Shown here: one piece after another, positions 9,050 through 18,160 of the stretch
Layout: every line of letters starts with the position of its first letter
Numbering within the stretch: the first letter of the stretch is position 1
Assembly (NCBI GenBank): GCA_022823665.1
Contig: JAJEHN010000006.1
Location: 1 to 48,527 of the forward strand
Direction of reading: 5' to 3'
DNA: 48,527 nt
Source of the DNA: Thermoanaerobaculia bacterium
Lineage (GTDB): Bacteria > Acidobacteriota > Thermoanaerobaculia > Multivoradales > Multivoraceae
Translations under genes and position numbers: made by a program
The notes under the pieces: model-generated
The model's database searches: none
Told to the model about the DNA's origin: nothing
The model's input: only the letters and a program-made list of their open reading frames with translations

Positions 9050-12040
9050 TCAACGAGCGTCGCCAGCCGGCGGCAGGATGGGCAGTTCGATCGCCGCGCC
9101 GCGATCCATGATCGCGAAGACCCGGTGGCGCCGCGGGAACACGGACGGGAGTGGCCCTCCCGGAACCGTGCCGTTGAAGCCGCTTCGCTGAAGACCGGGG
9201 GTGTTGAACCTCTCGGCCACCTCGGGCCGGTCGCGCCTCGCTCGTCCCAGCAAGGCCAGAAACTCGTCGTCACGGTAGATGACGACCTGACGCGGCGGTT
9301 CGCCGCGTTCCAGGTCAGCCGCCCAGACACTGATCCGCGTGCCCTTGCCGACCGCGGCGACGCGGTCGACCGCGCCTGCGTAGTCGTCGCCGGGGCTCGC
9401 GACGACGAGCCGGCGACCGTCCGAGAAGGGTATGACCTCCCTGCCGCCGCGGTCGCGCTCGATTGAGCGATAACCGAATCGAAGTCGAATCGCTACGCCG
9501 GCGTGCCCGACCGCGAAGGCTACGATGCCCTCTCGTTCGACCTGTTCCCGGTCGGCCGCGAGTTCGAGCGTGAAGCCGTTGTCCCTGAGCGCCGGTCCGG
9601 TAAAGGCAACCGGGGCGTTTCCCCCGACCATGGCGACGACCGTCCCGGATTGTCCGGGGCTCGACGCGGCGTCGAAGGTCCGGCCGCTCACGCGGAAAGT
9701 CCGTAGTCCGTCGGCCGCGGTCTGTTGTCCGGGCACGGTCGCTTCCAGATGCCCGGAGAACTCGCCAGATCTCGCAACGACCCGAAAGCGCTCTGGCGCC
9801 TGGTTGGGGCTTCCGATCGGGCGACGGAGCAGACCTCGCACCAGGCCCGCGTTGTTGCGCTCAGGCGTCCACGAGTAGCTGGGGTCCGCTTCATAGGGGA
9901 GGTTTTCCGGCGGCGAGATGCGCTCCAGTCCCGGAGCGGCGTCTCGGCCGGAGACGAAGAACAGGTCGACCTGGTTGCGGCCTGGGCGAAGCAGGTCGTC
10001 GGGTAGCAGGGCAGAGATCCGGTTGCGCCCGCGTGCGTCGGCGTACGGGCGAACCGAATCCGCGACGATTCCATTGACGGCCACGGCGACCGACCGGTCG
10101 GTTCGATCCCCGGGCTCGACGAATGTGGCTTCAACTACCGCAGGTACGAACATAGCGTCCTTGTCGACGTCATCCCAGGCGTCAGGAACGTCCAGGCGGG
10201 CATGGGTGCTGCCGTCGCGCAGCGGAAGTTCCGCGACGGATCTGCCGTGCAGATCGCGCTCCGTTCCGATCGCCGCCGGATCGTTCGCACTGCCCAGAAG
10301 CTCGGTCTGGGCGGCGAGCCGGGCGCGGCGCCAGGGGCCGCGATCGGCTGGAAGCCGGAGGCCGTCGACATGCTCCGCGAACCACAGGGGTTCGGCGCTG
10401 GTCGGGGAGCGCTGCGCCAGGGCGCCGGGCTGGGCGCCGGCGAGTTCCAGAATTCGGGGCAGCAGATCCACCAGGGAGAACACCCCCTCGTCGACCTTCG
10501 CCTCTTCCTGAAGGGGCGCCTTGACGATCAGCGGCACGGCGACCAGGTCCAGGAGCTGATCGCCGGAGGCGTCCGGGCCTGGCAGCCGAAGCGACTTGCC
10601 GGGCTGGAACGAGGCGCCGTGGTCCGCGGTGAGCGCGATCAGGCTTCGGTCGAAGAGGTCGAGCGACTCGAGCCGGTCAATCAGTTCACCGATCAGCCGG
10701 TCCACGAACTCAACCTGCAGCAGGTAGCGCTTCTCGTGGTTCCTGACGGTCCACGGGTCGACCGTCCAGATTCCGTCGCGGAGACCGTAGGACCTGCTGC
10801 GTCCGTACCTTCGCCCGGACGGCAGGTACTCCCAGGGGCCGTGCGGCAGCAGAACATGCGCGAAGTACACGCCCGGTCGCTCGCCCGGCGGTTCCAGCGA
10901 GCCGACGAAGCGGCGAAAATCGGCGACTCGTTCGTCGTTCCGGCGATGGGGGTGACTTCGCGCCAGTCGCCGCTCGCTTGGCGTCAACGTGGTCTGCGAT
11001 CCGCTGAGGCCGAAACCGCTCCAGGTCCGGTCGAGAGGCGGGAGCCACTTCGCCCATGGCTCCGGCAGGGTCAGGCTCAGCCATACGAAGCGGAGATCGG
11101 ACACCAGCAAACCGAAACGGCTGGCGAAGGAGCGGTGCCGTTGCTCGAACCGGTTCAGCGTGGGTGGGCACAGCGAAGTGACCGGCTCCATGACGAACAG
11201 GTCGTGGCTGGGGGCGAGCAGCGTGAAGAGGTTGATCGGATGGTCCTCGGCGATCGGAAGCCGTTCGCGCTCGGGACTCAAGCCGGTCAGGAGCGCCGGT
11301 ACCGCGTGGTGCGTCATGTTGGAAGCGGCGGTGGCGTTGGGGTACCAGGTGCCGCGGTCCGCCAATCGCGCGAGGTTGGGAAGCCGTTGCCGGTCGATCT
11401 TGCCTTCGCCGTCGAGGATCGAGATCATCGACCACTCGTCGAAGACGACCAGCACGACAGGGGCTTGCGCCCCCGTGGGGTTTGTCGGAAGCTGGCGGTC
11501 CGGGATCGAGAGGCTGCGGCGCACGTCGCGGTCGAGCACGAGGACCGCCGGCGCGGCGGCCGCGGCGACCGCCAGCACGGTGGCGAGCAGACGGACCGCG
11601 GGAAGCTGGACGTATGCCCACACCCCGCCGGCGACGGCGACGGCGCCGAGGGTGACGGCCGCCGCCGCGGGCAGGCCGTGCGCGGCCTGCAGCGCGATGG
11701 CGCCGGTCAGCAGGCCGACCGGACCCGCGACTGCCGGCCGGATCCAGGCGGGACGGCTCAACCGCGCCGCGATGGCCGGCACGGAGAGCGCCAGCGCGGG
11801 GCCGACCGCGAGCAACGCGACCAGAGCCAGAAGGTCCGCGACCCCGAGATGCCTGATGGGGAAGAACTCCGGTGTCCGCCGCAGCAGGTCGTACACGGGT
11901 TGAGCAATCGCGAGACTGCTCAGACCGGCGATTGCCAGGAGGCCTCGGCCGAGTTCCGCGGAGGGACCGTGGCTTTGCCGTGGCTCGTGACCGGCGGACG
12001 GCGGAGGCGCGGGATTGACAGGTCGCGCCGCTTTGGTCAC
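9050..12040 (-). CDS. Membrane-anchored sulfatase/alkaline-phosphatase-superfamily enzyme with long C-terminal extension
   Basis: 996 residues. Hydrophobic segments at about 33-50, 66-93, 104-120 and 124-170 form an N-terminal membrane region. A sulfatase-type catalytic domain follows (about 192-560): metal ligands Asp201/Glu202 in VVFDEWS, a candidate nucleophile Thr243 in NMTHHAVPALLTG, His400 in LLPHGPWEY, and Asp473/His474 in LTADHG. There is no C/S-x-P-x-R motif, so it should not be a formylglycine sulfatase. A Thr nucleophile is typical of LtaS and phosphoethanolamine-transferase relatives, so a phospho-group transferase or hydrolase at the cell surface is more likely. The C-terminal 430 residues look like beta-rich binding modules and are unassigned. 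The GTG start at 12040 overlaps the stop of the upstream SDR (GTGA). Confidence 0.85.
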   Translation of the reverse strand: MTKAARPVNPAPPPSAGHEPRQSHGPSAELGRGLLAIAGLSSLAIAQPVYDLLRRTPEFFPIRHLGVADLLALVALLAVGPALALSVPAIAARLSRPAWIRPAVAGPVGLLTGAIALQAAHGLPAAAAVTLGAVAVAGGVWAYVQLPAVRLLATVLAVAAAAAPAVLVLDRDVRRSLSIPDRQLPTNPTGAQAPVVLVVFDEWSMISILDGEGKIDRQRLPNLARLADRGTWYPNATAASNMTHHAVPALLTGLSPERERLPIAEDHPINLFTLLAPSHDLFVMEPVTSLCPPTLNRFEQRHRSFASRFGLLVSDLRFVWLSLTLPEPWAKWLPPLDRTWSGFGLSGSQTTLTPSERRLARSHPHRRNDERVADFRRFVGSLEPPGERPGVYFAHVLLPHGPWEYLPSGRRYGRSRSYGLRDGIWTVDPWTVRNHEKRYLLQVEFVDRLIGELIDRLESLDLFDRSLIALTADHGASFQPGKSLRLPGPDASGDQLLDLVAVPLIVKAPLQEEAKVDEGVFSLVDLLPRILELAGAQPGALAQRSPTSAEPLWFAEHVDGLRLPADRGPWRRARLAAQTELLGSANDPAAIGTERDLHGRSVAELPLRDGSTHARLDVPDAWDDVDKDAMFVPAVVEATFVEPGDRTDRSVAVAVNGIVADSVRPYADARGRNRISALLPDDLLRPGRNQVDLFFVSGRDAAPGLERISPPENLPYEADPSYSWTPERNNAGLVRGLLRRPIGSPNQAPERFRVVARSGEFSGHLEATVPGQQTAADGLRTFRVSGRTFDAASSPGQSGTVVAMVGGNAPVAFTGPALRDNGFTLELAADREQVEREGIVAFAVGHAGVAIRLRFGYRSIERDRGGREVIPFSDGRRLVVASPGDDYAGAVDRVAAVGKGTRISVWAADLERGEPPRQVVIYRDDEFLALLGRARRDRPEVAERFNTPGLQRSGFNGTVPGGPLPSVFPRRHRVFAIMDRGAAIELPILPPAGDAR

Positions 12041-12804
12041 CGACTGCCGCCGTCGATCCGCAGGATCGCGCCCGTCGTGTAGCTCGAGGCGTCGGAGGCG
12101 AGGTAGAGCGCGGCGCCCACGATCTCGTCGGGCTCGCCGCCGCGGCCGAGCGCGATCGAAGTCTTCGCCCGCTCGTTGAATGCCTCCAGGTCCCAGGCCT
12201 TGGAGATGTCGGTCAGGAAGGGGCCGGGCATGATCGCGTTGACCCGGACCTTGGGGCCGTAGGCGTGAGCCAGCGATTCGGTCAGGGCGTTCAGGCCCGC
12301 CTTGGCCGCGCCGTAGGGTTCGGCGTTGACGCTCGGGTGGATCGCGGCGGTGCTGGTCACGTTGATGATGCTGCCGCCGTCGCCTTCGGCCATCCGCGCG
12401 CCGATCACGGCGGCGAGTCGGAAGGGTCCCTTCAGGTTGACGCCGACGACCTTGTCGAACAGCTCTTCGCTGACCTCCGCGAGGCTCGGGTAGAGCGGCG
12501 ACATGCCGGCGTTGTTGACCAGCACGTCGACCTTGCCGAAGCGCTCGTAGGCGGCGTCGATCAGGGCGTCCACGTCGTTCCAGCGGCCGACGTGGCAGGC
12601 ATGGGCGAGGCCTTGCCCGCCCGCCGACTCGATCTCGGCCACGACCTCGCGGCAGGAGTCGATCTTCCGGCTGGTGACGACGACGTTCGCGCCGGCGGCG
12701 GCGAAGGCGAGCGACATCTCGCGGCCGAGGCCGCGGCTGCCGCCGGTGACGAGGGCGGTGCGTCCGGAAAGGTCGAAGAGTCGGCGTGCGTCTCGGGTCG
12801 TCAT
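12037..12804 (-). CDS. SDR-family oxidoreductase (FabG-like)
   Basis: 255 residues from the ATG at 12804. A longer open frame runs to 12978, but its extra N-terminal residues are Arg/Ser-rich and antisense to the MBL-fold gene. TGGSRGLG lies at 20-27, NNAG at 97-100, the catalytic Ser at 151 and YGAAK at 164-168. The protein ends in TTGAILRIDGGSR, normal for a classical SDR, probably a gluconate-5-dehydrogenase or 3-oxoacyl-ACP-reductase-like enzyme; the substrate is not determinable. Its stop overlaps the GTG of the sulfatase-superfamily gene, so the two form one minus-strand operon. Its start faces the MBL-fold gene across 50 bases that must hold both promoters. Confidence 0.92.
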   Translation of the reverse strand: MTTRDARRLFDLSGRTALVTGGSRGLGREMSLAFAAAGANVVVTSRKIDSCREVVAEIESAGGQGLAHACHVGRWNDVDALIDAAYERFGKVDVLVNNAGMSPLYPSLAEVSEELFDKVVGVNLKGPFRLAAVIGARMAEGDGGSIINVTSTAAIHPSVNAEPYGAAKAGLNALTESLAHAYGPKVRVNAIMPGPFLTDISKAWDLEAFNERAKTSIALGRGGEPDEIVGAALYLASDASSYTTGAILRIDGGSR

Positions 12805-12854
12805 GGCGGGGGAGATTACAACCGCGGCCCGCGGCGGGGTAGATTCCGCGGACG

Positions 12855-13550
12855 ATGAGCGACGCTCCCCCTGTCGGAGAACCGCGCCTGATCCAGATCC
12901 AGGCCGGACCGATGGCGAACTTCGTCTACGTCCTGGCCGACCCCTCGACCAGCCGCGCCTGGGTCGTCGATCCGGCATGGGAGCCGATCCGCGTGGTCGA
13001 GATCGCGCAGGAACAGGGCTACGACGTCGTCGGCGTGCTGGCGACGCACTTCCACCAGGATCACATCGGCGGCGACATCTTCGGCCAGCACGTCCCGGGG
13101 GTGCGCGAGCTGCGCGCCGAGTTCGACGTGCCGATGCTGATTCACGAAGCCGAGGCGGAACGCGGCGCCGAGATGACCGGTTGCCCGCCCGACCGGGTGG
13201 AGTCGTTCCGGGACGGCGACGTCCTCGAGCTGGGCGACCTGGCGGTCGAGGTGCTGCACACGCCGGGCCACTCGCCGGGCAGTTGCTGCTTTCGCGCCGG
13301 CAGCCACATGCTGACGGCGGACACGCTCTTCGTGCAGGGAATCGGCCGGATCGACCTGCCCCACAGCGACGCCGACGCGATGTACCGCTCGCTGCAGCGG
13401 CTGAAGAACCTGCCGCCGGAGCTGGCGATCTACCCGGGCCACGACTACGGCCCCGAGTCCAGCTCGACGATCGGCCGTGAACTCATGTGGAACGCCTATC
13501 TCCGACCGGACAGTCTCGAGCAGTGGCGGGCGATGCTGGGCTTCCTTTGA
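12855..13550 (+). CDS. Metallo-beta-lactamase-fold hydrolase, glyoxalase II-like
   Basis: 231 residues. The zinc motif THFHQDH is at 64-70, with later ligands in HTPGHSPG (about 136-140), the bridging Asp in TADTLF and the last His in YPGHDYG. The overall layout is that of hydroxyacylglutathione-hydrolase-like thioesterases and related MBL-fold hydrolases. A typical glyoxalase II has a longer C-terminal helical region; here it is short, so general thioester or persulfide-type hydrolysis is possible. First gene of an operon: its TGA (13548-13550) overlaps a TTG start for the ABC ATPase. Confidence 0.9.
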   Translation: MSDAPPVGEPRLIQIQAGPMANFVYVLADPSTSRAWVVDPAWEPIRVVEIAQEQGYDVVGVLATHFHQDHIGGDIFGQHVPGVRELRAEFDVPMLIHEAEAERGAEMTGCPPDRVESFRDGDVLELGDLAVEVLHTPGHSPGSCCFRAGSHMLTADTLFVQGIGRIDLPHSDADAMYRSLQRLKNLPPELAIYPGHDYGPESSSTIGRELMWNAYLRPDSLEQWRAMLGFL

Positions 13551-14275
13551 GTCCCGGGGAGGCTTCCGGGGCGGCGGCGCTCGCGTCGCAGGGGGCTCCG
13601 GCCCGCCTCGAGACCCGGGGGCTGCGTCGCGAACTGCGTTCGGGGGAACGCACCCTGGTCGTGGTTGACGATGTCGATCTCGAAGTGGCCGCCGGCGAGT
13701 GCGTTTCCGTCCGGGGCCCCTCCGGGGCCGGCAAGTCGACGTTGCTCGCGCTGCTTGCCGGACTCGACCGGCCTACCGCGGGCAGCGTCCTGATCGACGG
13801 CCAGCCGATCGAGCATCTGAGCGAGGACGAACTGGCCCTGCTGCGGCGGGAGAAGATCGGCTTCGTCTTCCAGGCGTTTCAGTTGCTTCCCAACCTGACC
13901 GCGCGCGAGAACGTCCAGTTTCCGCTCGACCTCCTCGGGCGCAGGCGCTCCGGCCGGCGGGCGGAGGAACTCCTGGCGGACGTCGGCCTGGCGGAACGCG
14001 TTCACCACTATCCGTCGCAACTCTCGGGCGGTGAGCAGCAGCGAGTAGCCCTGGCCAGGGCGTTCGCCGCCGAGCCGCGGATCCTCCTGGGGGACGAGCC
14101 GACGGGCAACCTGGACTCGGTGACCGGCGCGGCGGTCCTCGACGTGATGATGGCGCTCCGGGATCGCTTCGGATCGACCCTGGTGCTGGTGACCCACGAC
14201 CCGGCGGTGGCTGCGCGCGCCGACCGCGAACTCGTGATGGTGGACGGTCGCCTAGCGGAAGCAAGTGCCCGGTGA
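13547..14275 (+). CDS. ABC transporter ATP-binding protein (LolD/MacB class)
   Basis: 242 residues from TTG 13547, which overlaps the previous stop as TTGA; an in-frame ATG at 13487 would overlap the MBL gene by 64 bases and is less likely. Walker A GPSGAGKST, the Q-loop in VFQAFQLLPNLT, the signature LSGGEQQR, Walker B ILLGDEPTG and the H-loop VTHDP are all intact. The GDEPTGNLD block is typical of the LolD/MacB/YbbA class that powers FtsX-type permeases. Its TGA overlaps the GTG of the permease (GTGA), so the ATPase and permease are made as a pair. The likely role is lipoprotein or envelope-stress export or mechanotransmission, not small-molecule import. Confidence 0.94.
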   Translation: MSPGEASGAAALASQGAPARLETRGLRRELRSGERTLVVVDDVDLEVAAGECVSVRGPSGAGKSTLLALLAGLDRPTAGSVLIDGQPIEHLSEDELALLRREKIGFVFQAFQLLPNLTARENVQFPLDLLGRRRSGRRAEELLADVGLAERVHHYPSQLSGGEQQRVALARAFAAEPRILLGDEPTGNLDSVTGAAVLDVMMALRDRFGSTLVLVTHDPAVAARADRELVMVDGRLAEASAR

Positions 14276-16851
14276 ACCCGCGAGTCGCGCTCCGGTACTC
14301 GTTGCGGGAACTCCGGGGCTCCCTGGGGCGGGTCTGGGTCTGGGTGGCGTGCCTCTCGGTCGGCGTCGGCGCCGTCGTTTCGGTCGCGGGACTTGCCTCG
14401 AGCGTCGACGGCGCGATCCGGGGGGAGGCGCGGAAGCTCCTGGCGGCCGATCTGGCGGTTCGCTCGCGGGGCCCGCTTCCGGAGGACGTGCTGGAGACGA
14501 TCGATCGCGTTCCCGGGGCCGCTCGCGCCGAGGTGCGCGAGCTGGCGGCGATGGTGGGCCGCGCTTCGCCCCGGGAACCGGGCGGCGAAGGCCCGTCGAG
14601 CCTTCTGGCCGAGCTGAAGGCGGTGTCTGGCGGCTATCCGTTCTATGGCGAACTCGTGACGGATCCGCCGTTGCCTCCCGGAACGAGCCCGGCGGACGTT
14701 CTGGGCGACCACTCCGCGCTCGTGTCGCCGGAAGCGCTGTCCCGGCTCGGCCTGAACGTCGGCGACGATCTTCGTCTCGGCCGGCGGACGCTCCGGGTCG
14801 TCGGTTCGCTTGAAGCGGAGCCGGACCGGCTGCCCACGGGGTTCGCCTTCGGGCCGCGGGTGGTCGTGGGCGTGGCCGCGCAGGAGGCGGCGGGGCTCTT
14901 TCCCTTCGCTGGCTTCGGCGGCTATCGGGTGCTGGTGCGGCTCCCCGGAGAGCACTCGCTCGAAGAGCTCGAACTGCGTGCCGACGCCCTGCGCGACGAG
15001 ATCGACGACGGCGCGGTGCGGGTCGAGACCTACGCCGATGCCCAGCCCGGCATTCGTGAGGATCTCGAACGGCTCTCACGCTACCTGGGCCTGGTGGCGC
15101 TGCTGTCGCTCCTGGTCGGAGGCGTCGGCGTGGCCCAGGGCATTCGCGCCTGGCTGACCCAGCGTCTCGACGCGCTCGCGGTGCTCAAGTGCCTGGGGGC
15201 CCGGCCGCGGGACCTGATGCGCACGTACGTCGCCCAGGCGGTCCTGCTGGGCCTGGTGGCCGGGGTGATCGGCGGCGTGGCCGGGCTGTTCTCCATCCTC
15301 CTCGTGCCGGCGATCCTGGGTGGCGCGCTGCCGGTCGAGGCAGTTTCGGTCTGGCAGCCCTGGGCGTTCCTCCGGGGAGTGGCCCTCGGCATCGGCGTAT
15401 CGACCGCCCTCTCGGCTCCGGCGCTGCTCGTCGTACTGCGCGCGCCGCCGGTGCGCGTGTTCCGCAGCGGCGCCGAACCGTTGCCGGGTTCCCGGCTCGC
15501 GAGCGCTCTCTCCGTGGTCGCGGTGGGTGCCGGCGTGGCGGGTTCGACGGCGCTCCAGGCCGGGTCGCTGTGGCTGGCGCTCCGGTTCGTGGGCGCGGTG
15601 GCGGCGGCTGTCGTCTCGTTGATCCTGGCGGCGCTGCTGTTACGGCGGCTGGCCCGGTTGCTGGCGCCCAGGTGCCGCTCCTCCTGGCTTCGGTACGGCG
15701 TCGCGGCGCTGGCGCGGCCCGAGTCGGGCACGCTGGCGGCCTCGGTGGCACTGGGAATGGGTCTGATGGTGTTGCTCGCCATGTTCGTCGTCCAGGGGCA
15801 CCTTCATGACGAACTGGCCGCCGGGCTTCCGGACGAGGCGCCGAGCGCGTTCCTTCTGAACGTACCGGCGGCGGGCTGGGGCGGCCTCGCCGGGCTCCTG
15901 GAGCGCGAGGGGGCCCGGAGGGTGCAGTTGGCGCCGGTGGTGATGGCCCGTGTCCGGGCGATCGATGGCGTTCCGGTGGCGGAGCGGCTGAACGAGCGCA
16001 ACCGCTGGGCGCTGAGGCGGCAACTACGGTTGACGTATCTCGATGAGCTGCCCGTGGACAACGTGATCCTCGAGACCTGGAACAGGGGTGCCGCCGGGCC
16101 GGCGACGGCGGCGCGGCCCTGGGTCGATCCGGCGCTTGGCGAGGTCAGTGTCGAGCAGGAGTTCGCGGAGACGATCGGAGTGAGCGTCGGCTCCACGCTT
16201 GACCTCGAGGTCGGCGGCCGGGAGACCCGGATCACCGTGACCAGCCTGCGACGGGTGGACTGGGAGGGTTTCGGCATCAACTTCTTCCTCGTGGTCGAGC
16301 CGGCAGTGCTGGACTGGGCGCCGCACACCCGGCTCGCGGCTGCCTGGTTGCCCGAGGAGCGCGAACAGCGGATCCAGGACGAGATCTACCTCGCTTATCC
16401 CGGAGTCGCCGTGGTCCGCATCCGGGAGATCCTCCAGAAGGTCGTCGACCTGGTGGGCAACCTTCAGGTCGGTGTCCGAGTGCTCGGCAGCTTCACGGTG
16501 GCCGCGGCCCTGCTGACGCTGGCGGGCGCGGTCGCCGCGAGTTCGGCGCGGCGCGGCCGCGAGGCGGCGCTGCTCAAGACGATCGGCTCGACCCGCTTCG
16601 ATGTGCTGCGGGCGTTCGCGGCCGAGTACGTTCTGGTCGGCCTGTCGGCGGCGGTCGTGGCGGCCGTGCTCGGTTCGGCGGCAGCCTGGTGGCTGGTGAC
16701 CCGGGAGCTCGAACTTGCCTGGTCGTTCAGGCCCTGGGCGGTATTCGGGGCGCTCGCCGCGGGCAGCCTGCTGTCGCTCGCGACGGGGCTCCTGGCCAGC
16801 GTCGGCGCGTTGCAGCGGCCTCCGATCGACTCCCTGCGCGAGGCCCGTTGA
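14272..16851 (+). CDS. FtsX-like ABC transporter permease (YbbP type)
   Basis: 859 residues from GTG 14272, coupled to the ATPase. An N-terminal membrane helix (about 20-40) is followed by a periplasmic MacB-core-like domain, a first FtsX-type helical block (about 265-400), further helices near 410-470 and 495-520, a second periplasmic part, and a C-terminal FtsX block (about 735-850). Two FtsX domains in one chain of this length match the YbbP group, which pairs with YbbA-like ATPases and sits near esterases or thioesterases in many bacteria. The MBL-fold hydrolase two genes upstream may play that part here. The substrate is unknown; envelope lipid or lipoprotein handling is inferred. Confidence 0.9.
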   Translation: MNPRVALRYSLRELRGSLGRVWVWVACLSVGVGAVVSVAGLASSVDGAIRGEARKLLAADLAVRSRGPLPEDVLETIDRVPGAARAEVRELAAMVGRASPREPGGEGPSSLLAELKAVSGGYPFYGELVTDPPLPPGTSPADVLGDHSALVSPEALSRLGLNVGDDLRLGRRTLRVVGSLEAEPDRLPTGFAFGPRVVVGVAAQEAAGLFPFAGFGGYRVLVRLPGEHSLEELELRADALRDEIDDGAVRVETYADAQPGIREDLERLSRYLGLVALLSLLVGGVGVAQGIRAWLTQRLDALAVLKCLGARPRDLMRTYVAQAVLLGLVAGVIGGVAGLFSILLVPAILGGALPVEAVSVWQPWAFLRGVALGIGVSTALSAPALLVVLRAPPVRVFRSGAEPLPGSRLASALSVVAVGAGVAGSTALQAGSLWLALRFVGAVAAAVVSLILAALLLRRLARLLAPRCRSSWLRYGVAALARPESGTLAASVALGMGLMVLLAMFVVQGHLHDELAAGLPDEAPSAFLLNVPAAGWGGLAGLLEREGARRVQLAPVVMARVRAIDGVPVAERLNERNRWALRRQLRLTYLDELPVDNVILETWNRGAAGPATAARPWVDPALGEVSVEQEFAETIGVSVGSTLDLEVGGRETRITVTSLRRVDWEGFGINFFLVVEPAVLDWAPHTRLAAAWLPEEREQRIQDEIYLAYPGVAVVRIREILQKVVDLVGNLQVGVRVLGSFTVAAALLTLAGAVAASSARRGREAALLKTIGSTRFDVLRAFAAEYVLVGLSAAVVAAVLGSAAAWWLVTRELELAWSFRPWAVFGALAAGSLLSLATGLLASVGALQRPPIDSLREAR

Positions 16852-18050
16852 TGCGGCGCATCTCCACCCGCTGGCAGATCGTCGGAGCCCTGTTCGCGAT
16901 GATGATGTTCTCGTCCGGCCTGGGCTTCTACAACCAGTCGGTGCTGCTCGAGGCGCTGACGCGCGAACGCGGGCTGACCGTCTTCGCGGCCTCGCTCGCC
17001 CCGACGATCTTCTTCGCCGTGAGCGGTTTCGCCGGGCTCGGCGTCGCCAGCGTGATCGAACGGGTCGATGCCCGCTGGTCCGTCGCGGCGGGCGTCGCGA
17101 TCTGCGCCGCGGCTCTGGTCCTGATCGGTCGCGTCGAGACGATCGTTCAGGTCTACCTGGCGTTCGCGCTCTTCGGATTCGGGTTCTCCGCAACGAACAT
17201 GCTGACCGCGAGCACGGTCGTCACGCGGTGGTTCGCCCGCCGGCGGGCCCTTGCCCTGTCGGTGGTGTTCACGGGGCTCTCGGTCGGCGGCATCGCGGTC
17301 GCGCCCTTCGCCGCCTGGGTGATGGGCGAGTACGGTCTGCGGCGCGGCACCGAACTGGTGGCCGCCGTGTACGTCGTGGGCATCCTGCCCGTGTCGCTGT
17401 GGCGGCTGATTCCGCGGCCGCGCGGAGAGATGGACCGGGTGGGGGAGTTCGATGGCGGCGAGGAGCCCGGTGTCGGAGCCCGGGAGGCGTTCCGCTCGCG
17501 GTACTTCCTGGGCATTGCCGGCACGTTCTTCTTCGGCCTGATGGCGCAGGTCGGCGCCATCGCCCACCAGTTTCGCCTGGTCAGCGTCCACGAACCCGGT
17601 GCGGCGGGCCTCGCGGTCTCGGTGCTGGCCGCCTCGAGCGTGGTGGGGCGGCTGGCCTCCGGGGCGTTGCTGGAGCGGATTCCCTACCGCGGCTTCACGC
17701 TGATCCTGCTGGTTCTCCAGGGAGTAACGCTGGTCGTCCTGGGCTCGAGCACGAGCGTGGCGGGCCTGCTGGTCTCGTCCAGCGCCTTCGGGCTCACCAT
17801 CGGCAGCTTCCTCATGATGCAGCCGCTCCTGATCGCCGAGGCTTTCGGCACCAGGAGCTACGCGCGGATCTACTCGGTGAGCACTCTGCTCGCTTCGATC
17901 GGCGTCGCGCTGGGGCCGTTCCTGCTGGGATGGGCTCACGATCTGGCGGGCGGCTATCGGAACGCCTACGCGCTGGGAGCGGTAATGTCCTGGCTCGGCT
18001 GCGTGGCGCTCTGGGCTGCGGGGAGGGACTTCGTGCGCCAGCCGGCCTGA
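16851..18050 (+). CDS. Major facilitator superfamily transporter
   Basis: 399 residues, with about twelve hydrophobic helices in two six-helix halves separated by a charged loop (PRPRGEMDRVGEFDGGEEPG, about 192-211). A WFARRRALA segment between helices 4 and 5 is typical of the OFA/monocarboxylate-transporter-like MFS groups (compare RxxA in such proteins). The ATG at 16851 shares its A with the permease stop (TGATG), so this is the fourth gene of the operon. The substrate is not readable; organic anions are the usual cargo of this MFS type. The downstream TetR gene may control it. Confidence 0.9.
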   Translation: MRRISTRWQIVGALFAMMMFSSGLGFYNQSVLLEALTRERGLTVFAASLAPTIFFAVSGFAGLGVASVIERVDARWSVAAGVAICAAALVLIGRVETIVQVYLAFALFGFGFSATNMLTASTVVTRWFARRRALALSVVFTGLSVGGIAVAPFAAWVMGEYGLRRGTELVAAVYVVGILPVSLWRLIPRPRGEMDRVGEFDGGEEPGVGAREAFRSRYFLGIAGTFFFGLMAQVGAIAHQFRLVSVHEPGAAGLAVSVLAASSVVGRLASGALLERIPYRGFTLILLVLQGVTLVVLGSSTSVAGLLVSSSAFGLTIGSFLMMQPLLIAEAFGTRSYARIYSVSTLLASIGVALGPFLLGWAHDLAGGYRNAYALGAVMSWLGCVALWAAGRDFVRQPA

Positions 18051-18086
18051 AGCCGGACGTGGCTGACTTCAGTGACACCAACAAAG

Positions 18087-18116
18087 TTGGAAAAATTGTC
18101 GGATCGACTGTAGACT
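18087..18116 (+). promoter_or_regulatory. Putative sigma70-type promoter with operator-like palindrome
   Basis: TTGGAA at 18087-18092 and TAGACT at 18111-18116, 18 bases apart, each match the consensus hexamers at four of six positions, inside an unusually AT-rich patch. A perfect palindrome CCAAC-AAA-GTTGG (18078-18090) overlaps the -35. That is a common arrangement for TetR autorepression, but binding is inferred. Confidence 0.4.
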
Positions 18117-18160
18117 CGGCGCCCATTCCGGGCGTGTGGGCGCTCGGGTGAGGAGGTTTC

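Noticed and set aside
12805..12978. 58-residue N-terminal extension of the minus-strand SDR
   Set aside because: Arg/Ser/Pro-rich, antisense to the MBL-fold gene, and the SDR fold begins normally at the ATG at 12804.
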